Below, in pieces: positions 16,790-25,064 of a stretch of 31,615 bases of DNA (its first letter is position 1; every line of letters begins with the position of its first letter). This DNA is from CAYXFD01 sp964464175 (GTDB lineage: Bacteria > Cloacimonadota > Cloacimonadia > Cloacimonadales > JAJBBL01), in NCBI GenBank assembly GCA_964464175.1, contig CAYXFD010000029.1:1-31615 (forward strand), in the 5' to 3' direction. The notes beneath the pieces were generated by a model. It saw nothing but the letters and a program-made list of their open reading frames with translations. It was not told where the DNA came from and made no database searches. The translations under genes were made by a program, and so were the position numbers.

Positions 16790-17128
16790 TTATTTAATGA
16801 TTCTCAAGCATAAGGGGTAGCGGTATTCTTCTCCTTTAGCGACAGTAACGGCAGCTATGATACAGAATATGATATCCAGAACAAGCACAAGAGCAAACAA
16901 GAGTACCCCAATAAATACTGCCATTAGAATCATGGAAACGATAACTGCAATGGTTACCGTAATCTGAAAATTCAAAGCTTCCTTTGCCTGTTCTTTGGCA
17001 AAAGGCTGGTCGTTAACAACCAGGTAGATGATCAGCGGAGCTATAAAGCCCGTTAAAAAGCCTAAAACATGCGCCAAAATAGCCATTGTCCGTTCATTCT
17101 GATTACCATTTTGCGGATTATTATCCAT
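16790..17128 (-). CDS. DUF4870 (Tic20-like) small membrane protein
   Basis: A 112-residue protein with a charged, Asn/Gln-rich N-terminus (MDNNPQNGNQNERTM) then AILAHVLGFLTGFIAPLIIY, the conserved FAKEQAKEALNFQI stretch between the first two membrane segments, a third hydrophobic block of about 35 residues (probably two more passes), and a YRYPLCLRIIK end. This is the DUF4870 pattern. Function is unknown; the family is distantly likened to Tic20 membrane proteins. GGAGGAG three bases from ATG gives a strong start. It is the last gene of its unit, 34 bases after the tricorn gene, followed by the terminator at 16577-16599. Confidence 0.9.
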   Translation of the reverse strand: MDNNPQNGNQNERTMAILAHVLGFLTGFIAPLIIYLVVNDQPFAKEQAKEALNFQITVTIAVIVSMILMAVFIGVLLFALVLVLDIIFCIIAAVTVAKGEEYRYPLCLRIIK

Positions 17129-17162
17129 TCTCTCCTCCCCTTTCGGTCTTAAACAAAAGTTC

Positions 17163-20100
17163 TTATTCTTCTTCCAATTCTTTCAGTAAAACATCTATTG
17201 CAGTTTGTAGCTGCAGATCATCATCCACGATTATCTGCTTCGGTGTATGGTCAACAAAAATATCCGGTGTTGCTCCTGTTCCTTCCATATTTACCCCCTC
17301 TAAGGTGTACCATCCTGATCTCGGTAATCTCATGGAAGAACCGTCCATCAGCTGGTAAGGGGTAGTTCCGATAACACCCCCTCCCGTTGGCATACCGATC
17401 ACTTTACCCAATCCCAGTTGCTGGAAGATGATGGGAAAAATCTCAGCATCGGAAGCGGAATTTTCGTTAATCAGCAAGACTAACGGTTTTTCCCAGATAT
17501 GTCCCGGAGTTTTGAACATAATATCCTGATAACCTCTCCTTGTTGTATATGCCCGGTATTCACGGGACAAAATATCCAGCAGTTCCCGGCTGATATTCCC
17601 TCCGCCATTAAAACGGACATCAATGATAAGGGCGTCTTTTTCATAATTTTCAGCAAAGAGGTCATTAATGAACTTTTCCAGGCTCTCTTGATTCATTCTT
17701 CTGATATGAAGATAGCCGATCCGGGCATTCGTGATACTTTCAACCATATCCCTTCTCCGGGCTACCCAGTCTTCGTAATAGAGTTGATATTGCTGCCCGG
17801 CACTCATACCTTTAATCTCAGCTTTAACGATTCCCGAATCAGTATTAAATTCCAACTCAATCTTTTTCCCGATTTTGTCAGCAAGAAGTTCATCAAGACA
17901 GAGAGTGGGAGTTATCGTGACCCCGTCCACTTTTATGAGCTTATCCCCACTCCTAATGCCGTAAGCCTGATAAAGAGAAGAATGACGGTAAACCTCCTGA
18001 AGGTAGATTCCCTCCTGCGGTACTGACTGATAGTTGAAAACAGCCCCTGTCTGGGCGGGACGGATTATTTCCTTATCACCGGAAGTCCGTGGATAAAAGC
18101 CTGTGTGGGAAGCGTTCAGTTCTCCGATCATTTCACTGACTATGTTTGACAGATATTCGGTTCTGTAGCTATAATCGAGGAAAGGTTTATATCTTTCATA
18201 TATTTCATTCCAGTCTCTGTTGTGCATTTGGTAATCATAGAAGTGTCTGCCGAATTCCACCCATACTTCGTCGAACACTTTTTTATTCAATTCCAGTTCG
18301 TTATACTCATATTCTATTTCGTTAGAGATCTCTTCTCTTTTTCCTGAGACCGGATTTATTTTGTACAGTTTTTCATTCAGGGTCACATATAAAAGATTGT
18401 TCTCTAAGTTAAAATGCATATCATTTATACTGCCGGAAAAACTCGTGATCTCTTTATCATTTTTTCCGTAATAATCGATCTTTCTTAAGGTATGAGTATT
18501 CTGATTACTGTTGATGTAATAGAGAGTGGAGTCGCAAATGACATGAACAACATAGTTGGAACCGGCTCTGGAACTGAGCGTATTTATCCTGCTCCTGAGA
18601 CCTTCAAGGACGACTTCAAAATCCACTTCCTCAGTCTCTTGTTTTTCTTCCACACTCTCCTCGTTTTCTTTTTCCGGAGTCAGTATCTCATTCCAATGGT
18701 CTGTTTCTTTATAAAAATCAGGGATTGGCAGGAGGTCAAGTCTAACCAGGTCACTACCCCAGGTCATGAAGAGAGACTTCAAATCCTCTCCCAGAAAGAG
18801 ATTACCAATATAACCGGAGTTATTAAGCATGAGAGTGCTCTCTCTGTTTTTAAGGTCATAAAGGTAGAGGTGTCTTGTCCAGACCTGCGGTTTACCGGTA
18901 ACGTAAAAGGCATAATCAGCTTCAGGTGTTATGGTAATAAAACGGGACCAGACAGGGTGTTCATCGATAATATCGAATATTTCTCCGGTATTGGTTTCCA
19001 TCAGAGCCAGTTTCCATCTATCTTCCCCTTCTTCATAATGTATAGCCATCAGATTATTGAATAGGAGGTAAATATACTGAATGTATTTACCCTCAGACCA
19101 GAGGTTTTTCACAATATTTTCAGGGTTCTGGATATCCAGAGAGTAGAGTTGCGGAGTACCCTGATCTCTTTTCAGGAAGTAAACGGTGCGGTTGTCGGGC
19201 AGGATCAGAATGTCTTCGATCCCTGATTTGTCAAAGGTCAGCTGTTTTACCTCTCCCCCCTTTTCGGGCATAGCAAACAGGTCGAATTTATAGGAAAAGA
19301 CGAGGAGTTTACCATCAGGAGAGAGGGCAAAGTTTTTCATTCGGCTTTGATATTTTTCTCTGATCCGGAAGTTACTTAAAAAATCTTGCTTTATCTCTAT
19401 CTCAATCTTTTCTGCATCTCCTTTATCCGGGTCAAAACGGTAGATGGAATCGAATTTCTCAAAAACTATCCGGTCATTTTCTCTTGCTATGGAGAGATCT
19501 CTAAGGGGCCAGGTCTCGAAGAAAGTTAACTGCTCCTGATTGGCAAAATCATAGTTCTCAGCTTTGAACAACTGAAAAAGTCTTCCATCTGAAGCAGCAT
19601 AGTAAACGTAAGGATTGATATGGGAAAAAACAGGATACCTTTCTGTATAGGGAGTATCTGTCAGTTGGGTGTAGATAGCGGCAGCAATGTCATATTCCCA
19701 TAAGTTACCGCTCAGACTTCCGCTGTATGCCGGTCTGTAGGGCATGCCTCTGATATTGAAAATGATTTTGGTGTTATCTGAAGAGAGTTTTCCGAAGTGA
19801 TTACCGACCGCGGTGATCTCTTGGGGTCTTTTGCCGTCAAGAAACATCTCGTAAAAACCTGTTCCGGTTCTGGTTTCATGGCGGGTTCCCAGTATTCTCT
19901 GACTGTCATTGTACCAATCACTTACCGAAGGTACGTCGCGACTGATCAGTTTTGCCTGTCCTCCGTCAGCAGGGATAACGTAAACTCCGTAAAAACCTTC
20001 CCTGTCGGAAGAAAAAGCTATCCATCTTCCATCGGGTGAATAAGCGGGTGAATGGTCATGTCCCTCTGACACGGTAATTCTTGTCGCTACTCCCCCGGCA

Positions 20101-20246
20101 AAAGGTACCAGCCAAAGATCGGACATATAAGAAAAGCAGACGGTTTCGCCATCGGGTGAAACAGCCGGGTCCTTCAAGAATTTGGGTTCCAGAGCTATAA
20201 TGTTGAAAACTATCATTGTAATGATGAGTGTTATTATGTACTTCAT
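17163..20246 (-). CDS. Tricorn-type protease (S41 family) with beta-propellers and PDZ domain, exported
   Basis: A 1027-residue protein, the normal tricorn length (about 1030-1080). Residues 1-18 are a signal peptide (YIITLIITMIVFNIIA), so it should act in the periplasm, unlike the cytoplasmic archaeal enzyme. Propeller repeats of the WD40/PD40 type follow (AVSPDGETVCFSY, AYSPDGRWIAFSSD, ALSPDGKLLVFSY) up to about 650. A helical C1 region then carries ELNASHTGF with the charge-relay His (Ser713-His714), followed by a PDZ domain (about 730-820) and the C2 catalytic part with nucleophile motif ENSASDAEIF (Ser932-Asp933). It probably trims peptides from 6-12 residues downward. The gene sits 18 bases after murB and 34 before DUF4870. 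Confidence 0.92.
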   Translation of the reverse strand: MKYIITLIITMIVFNIIALEPKFLKDPAVSPDGETVCFSYMSDLWLVPFAGGVATRITVSEGHDHSPAYSPDGRWIAFSSDREGFYGVYVIPADGGQAKLISRDVPSVSDWYNDSQRILGTRHETRTGTGFYEMFLDGKRPQEITAVGNHFGKLSSDNTKIIFNIRGMPYRPAYSGSLSGNLWEYDIAAAIYTQLTDTPYTERYPVFSHINPYVYYAASDGRLFQLFKAENYDFANQEQLTFFETWPLRDLSIARENDRIVFEKFDSIYRFDPDKGDAEKIEIEIKQDFLSNFRIREKYQSRMKNFALSPDGKLLVFSYKFDLFAMPEKGGEVKQLTFDKSGIEDILILPDNRTVYFLKRDQGTPQLYSLDIQNPENIVKNLWSEGKYIQYIYLLFNNLMAIHYEEGEDRWKLALMETNTGEIFDIIDEHPVWSRFITITPEADYAFYVTGKPQVWTRHLYLYDLKNRESTLMLNNSGYIGNLFLGEDLKSLFMTWGSDLVRLDLLPIPDFYKETDHWNEILTPEKENEESVEEKQETEEVDFEVVLEGLRSRINTLSSRAGSNYVVHVICDSTLYYINSNQNTHTLRKIDYYGKNDKEITSFSGSINDMHFNLENNLLYVTLNEKLYKINPVSGKREEISNEIEYEYNELELNKKVFDEVWVEFGRHFYDYQMHNRDWNEIYERYKPFLDYSYRTEYLSNIVSEMIGELNASHTGFYPRTSGDKEIIRPAQTGAVFNYQSVPQEGIYLQEVYRHSSLYQAYGIRSGDKLIKVDGVTITPTLCLDELLADKIGKKIELEFNTDSGIVKAEIKGMSAGQQYQLYYEDWVARRRDMVESITNARIGYLHIRRMNQESLEKFINDLFAENYEKDALIIDVRFNGGGNISRELLDILSREYRAYTTRRGYQDIMFKTPGHIWEKPLVLLINENSASDAEIFPIIFQQLGLGKVIGMPTGGGVIGTTPYQLMDGSSMRLPRSGWYTLEGVNMEGTGATPDIFVDHTPKQIIVDDDLQLQTAIDVLLKELEEE

Positions 20247-20264
20247 TTTTATTCCCTTTATGAT

Positions 20265-21260
20265 TTATTTTACGATTACTATTTCCGGGGAGAGTTCGGT
20301 TCCATACTCCCGGTAAACCGCTTCTTTCATCAAATCCATCAAAGAGATGACATCAGCGGCTTTCGCCTGTCCACAGTTTATTATGATATTTCCATGATGT
20401 GGTGAGATCATGGCTTCACCGCATCTTTTCCCCTTTAAACCGAATCCGTCAATTATCTTTCCCACCGGCTGCCCCAGCCTTCTGTCATTTTTAAAAACGG
20501 ATCCGGCAGAGGGATAACTGAAATGCCCGTATGATTCTCTTTTGCTTTCGATTTTTTTCAGTTCTTCTGTTGGGAAACCTCTTTTTTCCAGAGAGATACG
20601 GAGTCTTTGAAAACCTGCCAAAAAGGAGGGAAGCTGAGAAAGAGATAGAGACTCCTTATCGAGAAAAACCCTGATTAACTCTATATTATTGTTACTAATT
20701 TCAGTATTTACTGAAAGAGGGAAGCCGGCAGAGATGATCAAGCGGTTCTTCACCTGAAACACCGATGATTTGTAGGCAAAGTGACAATCTTCCTTCCCGA
20801 TTGTCTGAAGCTCGAAATCGACAGAGTCAAGGTCTATGTAGTTTATTTCTCCCACAATTTGCGAGACCTCTCTTTCCAGATACCGGGCATTGATGAAGAT
20901 CCCGGCACCGACACTTCCCGGCAGAAGATAGGTAAAATCAAAATCCCGGTTAGCAGTTAAAAGTCCGAAAATACTCAGGAGAGACAAGGGGAGCCCGGAG
21001 GAAACAGTCAGCGAATGATCAGTAAGGGTAAAACCGTTGAGCAGTTTCAAAGAAACGTAACAGATTGTCCCGGAAGGAAAATCGGGAAAGAGCAGATTAG
21101 AACCAAAGCCAAAGAAGAAGGGCTCTAAATTAGCATCCTTGATTTTCTGCAATAAGACCTGCAACTCTTCATAACTTGCCGGCTCGGCGAAAAATTCTGC
21201 TATTCCTCCGATATTGAAGGTACTGTATTGTCGTAAGTCAACTTTTTTCTTCAGCAGCAT
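20265..21260 (-). CDS. murB: UDP-N-acetylmuramate dehydrogenase (UDP-N-acetylenolpyruvoylglucosamine reductase)
   Basis: A 331-residue FAD enzyme reducing UDP-GlcNAc-enolpyruvate to UDP-MurNAc, the second committed step of peptidoglycan precursor synthesis. FAD-binding region: YSTFNIGGIAEFF, FGFGSNLLF and LLPGSVGAGIFINARYLE. Catalytic Ser: SYPSAGSVFKN. The C-terminal Glu lies in ELSPEIVIVK. Two departures: the YR-S motif that supplies E. coli Arg159 reads FAYKSSVF (Lys codon at 20769-20771), and the typical NAGAYG reads NARYLE. The overall layout, with YKSSVF and no large insertion, is like the shorter type II enzymes in part. No clear ribosome site precedes the ATG. It is 26 bases after the radical SAM gene. 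Confidence 0.92.
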   Translation of the reverse strand: MLLKKKVDLRQYSTFNIGGIAEFFAEPASYEELQVLLQKIKDANLEPFFFGFGSNLLFPDFPSGTICYVSLKLLNGFTLTDHSLTVSSGLPLSLLSIFGLLTANRDFDFTYLLPGSVGAGIFINARYLEREVSQIVGEINYIDLDSVDFELQTIGKEDCHFAYKSSVFQVKNRLIISAGFPLSVNTEISNNNIELIRVFLDKESLSLSQLPSFLAGFQRLRISLEKRGFPTEELKKIESKRESYGHFSYPSAGSVFKNDRRLGQPVGKIIDGFGLKGKRCGEAMISPHHGNIIINCGQAKAADVISLMDLMKEAVYREYGTELSPEIVIVK

Positions 21261-21286
21261 AGATTATTGATTCTCTTAGCTAATTC

Positions 21287-23833
21287 CTATTCTTCAGTAT
21301 TTAGGCGTTGGGAGAATAACCGGGACAGCTCATCTTCTGTCAGAAGTCTTTCACGTTCTATCCTGTATCTTCCCGAGTCATCTCTTTCCAGAGCAAAGAT
21401 ATTGCTCATAATTTCATAGATACTTGCCCCGGAAATCTTTTTTATCATCTTCAGATGGTTATTTTCGTTCGTCAGTTCAACAATAATCTCTTTCAAATCC
21501 ACACTCTTTATCCGACCCTTTTTCTCTTTCACTATTATTCTATTCTTTTCTCCCTCGTAAGAAGTGAGAGAGGCAAGTAACTGCGCTTTTTCAGCAGAGG
21601 GAAAAGTGATTTTCAGCAACTCCAGAGTAAACATATCAATCCCCGGTAAGGAATCTAAGTCGGGCTGATATACTTCCTGCCAAATCCAATCCTTCACAGG
21701 AATAGCTTTCAGTGATTTGAGGACAACCTCCGTTCTCAGTGGCCGTTCCAACTCAATATCCATTATTTCGTTATTCCCCTCTACTCCGACGGAGAGGGGA
21801 GGTCCGAACCGTATCTTGGGATGGACATTAAAGCCCTGAGTATAAACAATAGGGAGATCGGTCATTTTAAGCATTCGGTGGATCATTCTCAGAGTATCGA
21901 GATGTGAAACAAACCGTAACAGCCCTGTTTTCGAATAATAGAGCCGGTAGCGGAATCCTTTTTTGTTCTCTCTGGCTGGTTTGTTAAGCTGCAGGTAGCT
22001 TTCTCCTTCATAGGAAGAGTATATTGGTTTCAGTTTTTTATCGCAGATCCCGCATTGGGTGCAGTCTCCGGAGCGACAGTCGGCAGTCATTTTTCCCTGT
22101 TTTGCCTTATCGTATTCAGAGATGAGAAAAGACTTATCTACACCGGTATCGATATGCTCCCAGGGAAGTGTATCTGAAACCATGATCTCTCGCTGGTAAT
22201 CCCTTAGCTTGATCTTCAGCTGTTCTGCTGCCTTTTCCCAGTAGTCAAAGTTAAAAAATTCATCCCAGCCGTCAAAATGTGCTCCTTCTCGATAAGCCTG
22301 ATGGATCAGATGACCGGTGTTACGGTCTCCCCTGCTGAGGATACATTCCAGAAAGGAGGCATCGACATCATGATACTTCAGCTTGATCTTTTTGTTTCTC
22401 GAAAGCCGGTTCTTGATCATGTATATTCTTTTCAGCAGTTCTTCTTTGGAGAGCATTGGTGACCACTGAAAGGGGGTATGAGGTTTAGGCACGAAAGGCG
22501 AAAGTGTAATATTGATGATCAGTCTTTTCCCGCTCAGCTCCATTACTTTATCCATCAGATTCACTATAGCATTAATATCATCTTCAGTCTCCCCGGGAAG
22601 TCCTACCATGAAATAAAACTTAACAACCCGCCAGCGGTGCTTGACTGCTAATGCAACCAGTTCCAGTATCTGTTCTTCGCTTATGTCTTTATTGATGATA
22701 TTTCTTAAACGTTGAGAACCTGCTTCGGGAGCAATGGTAATTCCATACTGCTTCATGGAATTCAGTAACTGCAGAATACTATCATCCAAACTGTCAATTC
22801 TCAGGGATGGTAAAGAGAGATCGGTTTCATAATCCGATAGTACGGAATATAGTTCGATAAGCAGCGGTTTAATGCAGGTGTAATCTGATGAGGAGAGTGA
22901 GAGTAATGCCGCTTCTTCCCAACCGTCCCGCTTTACTTCTTTCGTAAGTTGTTCGACAATGGCAGAGACATCTTTCTCTCTGACCGGACGGTAGAAAAAG
23001 CCGGCAAAGCAGAAACGGCAGCCCCTGCTGCATCCTCTCATTATCTCGGTGATATATCTGTCATGGGTTGCCTGCTGCCAGGAGATGAGCTGAGTTGGAT
23101 AGGCATTCCCTTCGGAAAAGTCTTCATACTTCCGCACCCTGACCCTGCCGGGACGGGTTGCGGACTTTGCTGAAACTGTTCTGTCATTTAGATGATAAGC
23201 TGAAGGGATGTACAGACCAGCGATCTCTTGCAGGCTGTTCAGGATATCTTCCCGGCTGAATTCTATTTTCTTTGCTTCAAGGAACCTGTTCTTTATCTCG
23301 ATTATCCCCTCTTCTGCTTCTCCTATAAAGAAGGCATCGAAAAACAGGGAGAGCGGTTCGGGATTAGCAGAACAAGGTCCGCCGGCGATGATCAAAGGGT
23401 CTTCCTCTCCCCTGTCGGAAGCAAAAACAGGTATTCCTGCTAATTCCAGCATCTCCAATATATTGGTATAGGTTAATTCTGACTGGAGAGTGAAACCGAT
23501 AACATCGTAATCCTTTACAGCTACCCGGTTTTCTAAAGAAAAGAGAGGTAACTTATTCTTCCTCAGAAGTTCTGCCATATCATGCCAGGGAGCATAAACC
23601 CTGTCGGCAGTGGCATCTGTCTCCCGGTTCAGCAATGAATAGAGGATCTTCAAGCCGAGATGGGAAAAACCAACCTCATAAACATCCGGAAAAGCAAGAC
23701 AAAAATTGACTTTATCTTTATCAGGGTAACTATGATAGCTGTTTATTTCTGAATTGATATATCTTGAAGGTTTATTCACAGCAGGTAGTATCTCTGCCGT
23801 ATCGATCTGTATGTACTTTTTTTCTTTTATCAT
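21287..23833 (-). CDS. TIGR03960 radical SAM protein fused to TIGR03936 (DUF2344) domain
   Basis: An 848-residue protein. The N-terminal part (about 20-215) resembles a B12-binding Rossmann region (VNFCLAFPDVYEVGFSHLG, GFTLQSELTYTNILEML, GGPCSANPEPLSLFFDAFF). The radical SAM motif RGCSRGCRFCFAG has Cys268, Cys272 and Cys275. PEAGSQRLRNIINK and FYFMVGLPGETEDD are typical of the core. After a Cys-rich link (CRSGDCTQCGICDKK) the last 220 residues form the DUF2344/TIGR03936 domain (YYSKTGLLRFVSHLD, GFNVHPKIRFGPPLSVG). These are often separate genes next to RNase G or rplU in other phyla; here they are one. The substrate is unknown, with tRNA or ribosome modification often suggested. Confidence 0.93.
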   Translation of the reverse strand: MIKEKKYIQIDTAEILPAVNKPSRYINSEINSYHSYPDKDKVNFCLAFPDVYEVGFSHLGLKILYSLLNRETDATADRVYAPWHDMAELLRKNKLPLFSLENRVAVKDYDVIGFTLQSELTYTNILEMLELAGIPVFASDRGEEDPLIIAGGPCSANPEPLSLFFDAFFIGEAEEGIIEIKNRFLEAKKIEFSREDILNSLQEIAGLYIPSAYHLNDRTVSAKSATRPGRVRVRKYEDFSEGNAYPTQLISWQQATHDRYITEIMRGCSRGCRFCFAGFFYRPVREKDVSAIVEQLTKEVKRDGWEEAALLSLSSSDYTCIKPLLIELYSVLSDYETDLSLPSLRIDSLDDSILQLLNSMKQYGITIAPEAGSQRLRNIINKDISEEQILELVALAVKHRWRVVKFYFMVGLPGETEDDINAIVNLMDKVMELSGKRLIINITLSPFVPKPHTPFQWSPMLSKEELLKRIYMIKNRLSRNKKIKLKYHDVDASFLECILSRGDRNTGHLIHQAYREGAHFDGWDEFFNFDYWEKAAEQLKIKLRDYQREIMVSDTLPWEHIDTGVDKSFLISEYDKAKQGKMTADCRSGDCTQCGICDKKLKPIYSSYEGESYLQLNKPARENKKGFRYRLYYSKTGLLRFVSHLDTLRMIHRMLKMTDLPIVYTQGFNVHPKIRFGPPLSVGVEGNNEIMDIELERPLRTEVVLKSLKAIPVKDWIWQEVYQPDLDSLPGIDMFTLELLKITFPSAEKAQLLASLTSYEGEKNRIIVKEKKGRIKSVDLKEIIVELTNENNHLKMIKKISGASIYEIMSNIFALERDDSGRYRIERERLLTEDELSRLFSQRLNTEE

Positions 23834-23859
23834 TTTATCTCTTAACCGGTTGCTTATCT

Positions 23860-23893
23860 GTTATACCGCTGCCAATGTGCAGTATTGTAAGGG
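23860..23893 (-). promoter_or_regulatory. Possible promoter for the radical SAM-murB-tricorn-DUF4870 unit
   Basis: On the minus strand TATAAC (23865-23860) gives a start site about 20 bases before the ATG. The best -35 (TTACAA, about 19 bases upstream) is poorly matched and over-spaced. A promoter is expected in this 180-base gap because it is the largest break on either side of the unit. Confidence 0.25.
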
Positions 23894-23986
23894 TACTTCC
23901 GGTAATTTGGTAAAGTCTGTGACATTTATCTGTTCCAGCCGGAGCAGCGTTTCGGATGCAAAAGAATGTTTAACAACAATAAACCG
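23861..23986 (-). other. 41-codon open frame without a start codon, between rodZ-like and radical SAM genes
   Basis: A minus-strand frame bounded by TAA on both sides holds a protein-like peptide (includes SFASETLLRLEQINVT and LPEVPLQYCTLAAV). It has no ATG, GTG or TTG near its beginning, only CTG codons, and no ribosome site. It may be a gene relic or chance. The region is otherwise non-coding. Confidence 0.15.
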
Positions 23987-24013
23987 TTAAACCTTAGTTA
24001 TGTTTTAATATAC

Positions 24014-24730
24014 TCAGAAAGAACTGATATATACAGCAAAATTATCCTTATCTTTAGTCTCACCGGAGGATATGATTTCATACTTGGCAAGATAATCAGT
24101 TCTGTCACCTGCAAAACTGTTGATTTTAGGGGGAGAGTAGTCAACAACAGGATATTCTTCATTATCAGATAACGTTATGATATCAAGGTTATCCGTGGAT
24201 TTTATCTCCGTCAGGGCATTGCTTTCCTCAGTTCCCTGAGAGGCTCTTTCCTCTTCGCCATCAATCCTTTCTTCATCATCTATTTCATCTTCAGGAACTA
24301 TCGGCGTTACCGGTTCTTCCTCTAATGGTCTGCTTCTGAAGGGGAAGGATAACTTATCATCCTGATATAGCCTGATCAGAGCAAAAGAGAGAACAATTAT
24401 GATAACTACCAGAAGGGTGAGCAGGAGAAAATTCTTATGGATCAGTATTGTTGGAGGATGAAGGATTTCCCTTGCCTGACGAGGGGATTTGTTATCCTGT
24501 TTTGGAGCTACGGCAAGGATGGTATTGATCTCATTGTCCGTAAGACCGAGAGAGCGGGCGTAGGTTGTAATAAGGATCTTAGTATAGCCTAAACCTCCCA
24601 GCCGGGAAAACTCGTTACTCTCTATGCTTTTAAGCACATTGATATGCAACTTAGTTTGAACTGATATCTCATCCAGGGATTTACCCTTTTCCTGACGTTT
24701 CTCCCGGAGATAGTTACCGATATTTTCCAT
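24014..24730 (-). CDS. RodZ-like helix-turn-helix membrane protein
   Basis: A 238-residue protein. Residues 1-75 are an HTH_25 domain as in RodZ (IGNYLREKRQEKGKSLDEIS, then SNEFSRLGGLGYTKI and ITTYARSLGLT). A membrane segment follows at about 101-122 (FLLLTLLVVIIIVLSFALI), then an acidic, low-complexity outer region rich in Glu and Asp (about 130-200) and a short tail. RodZ links MreB filaments to the rod-shape murein machinery; the DUF4115 domain usual at the C-terminus is not evident and the protein is shorter than E. coli RodZ (about 337). GAGGT three bases before ATG supports the start. It begins one base after the DUF2279 stop. Confidence 0.82.
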   Translation of the reverse strand: MENIGNYLREKRQEKGKSLDEISVQTKLHINVLKSIESNEFSRLGGLGYTKILITTYARSLGLTDNEINTILAVAPKQDNKSPRQAREILHPPTILIHKNFLLLTLLVVIIIVLSFALIRLYQDDKLSFPFRSRPLEEEPVTPIVPEDEIDDEERIDGEEERASQGTEESNALTEIKSTDNLDIITLSDNEEYPVVDYSPPKINSFAGDRTDYLAKYEIISSGETKDKDNFAVYISSF

Positions 24731-24731
24731 T

Positions 24732-25064
24732 TTACCTCATATTTTTTATTAAATAAACACCAAAGATTATCCCTGCACCGTTATAAGCCATATCATGCCA
24801 GCTGAAACGGGTCTTCTTAAGGTGTTTGTCGCTTAACTCTTTGCCTGTTCCAAGAAAAGCTGTCACGCTGACTGAAACAATAAGACTGCTCTCCTGCGAA
24901 TTATCCATTACATCGTGATAAAGTCCGTAATTCCAGTATGTCAGATAAGCACTGGTCAAAAAATGCATCACCTTATCCTGTCCCAGCCAGGGTGAACGTG
25001 CCTGTATGGAAGAAGCTAACAGCACAAGGAATAAAAAGGATAGGAGGAGCAGTTTATAGATCAT
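24732..25064 (-). CDS. DUF2279/YfiM-like exported or membrane protein
   Basis: From ATG 25064 the product is 110 residues. An upstream ATG at 25130 would add 22 residues but lies inside dapF. I prefer 25064 because AGGAG sits nine bases upstream, the ATG overlaps the dapF stop as ATGA, and the protein then begins with a clean signal sequence (MIYKLLLLSFLFLVLLASSIQA). The rest reads LGQDKVMHFLTSAYLTYW, GTGKELSDKHLKKTRFSWHD and NGAGIIFG, matching the DUF2279/YfiM pattern (DK-x-x-HF, GKEL-D, FSW-D, N-x-x-G) of small periplasmic proteins of unknown role. No lipobox Cys is present, unlike YfiM lipoproteins. Tight coupling to dapF and the RodZ-like gene points to an envelope role. Confidence 0.78.
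   Translation of the reverse strand: MIYKLLLLSFLFLVLLASSIQARSPWLGQDKVMHFLTSAYLTYWNYGLYHDVMDNSQESSLIVSVSVTAFLGTGKELSDKHLKKTRFSWHDMAYNGAGIIFGVYLIKNMR

Noticed and set aside
17499..18026. 175-codon and 190-codon (18492-19064) + strand ORFs opposite the tricorn gene
   Set aside because: Both are antisense to a gene with clear domain content; no ribosome sites or family signatures.
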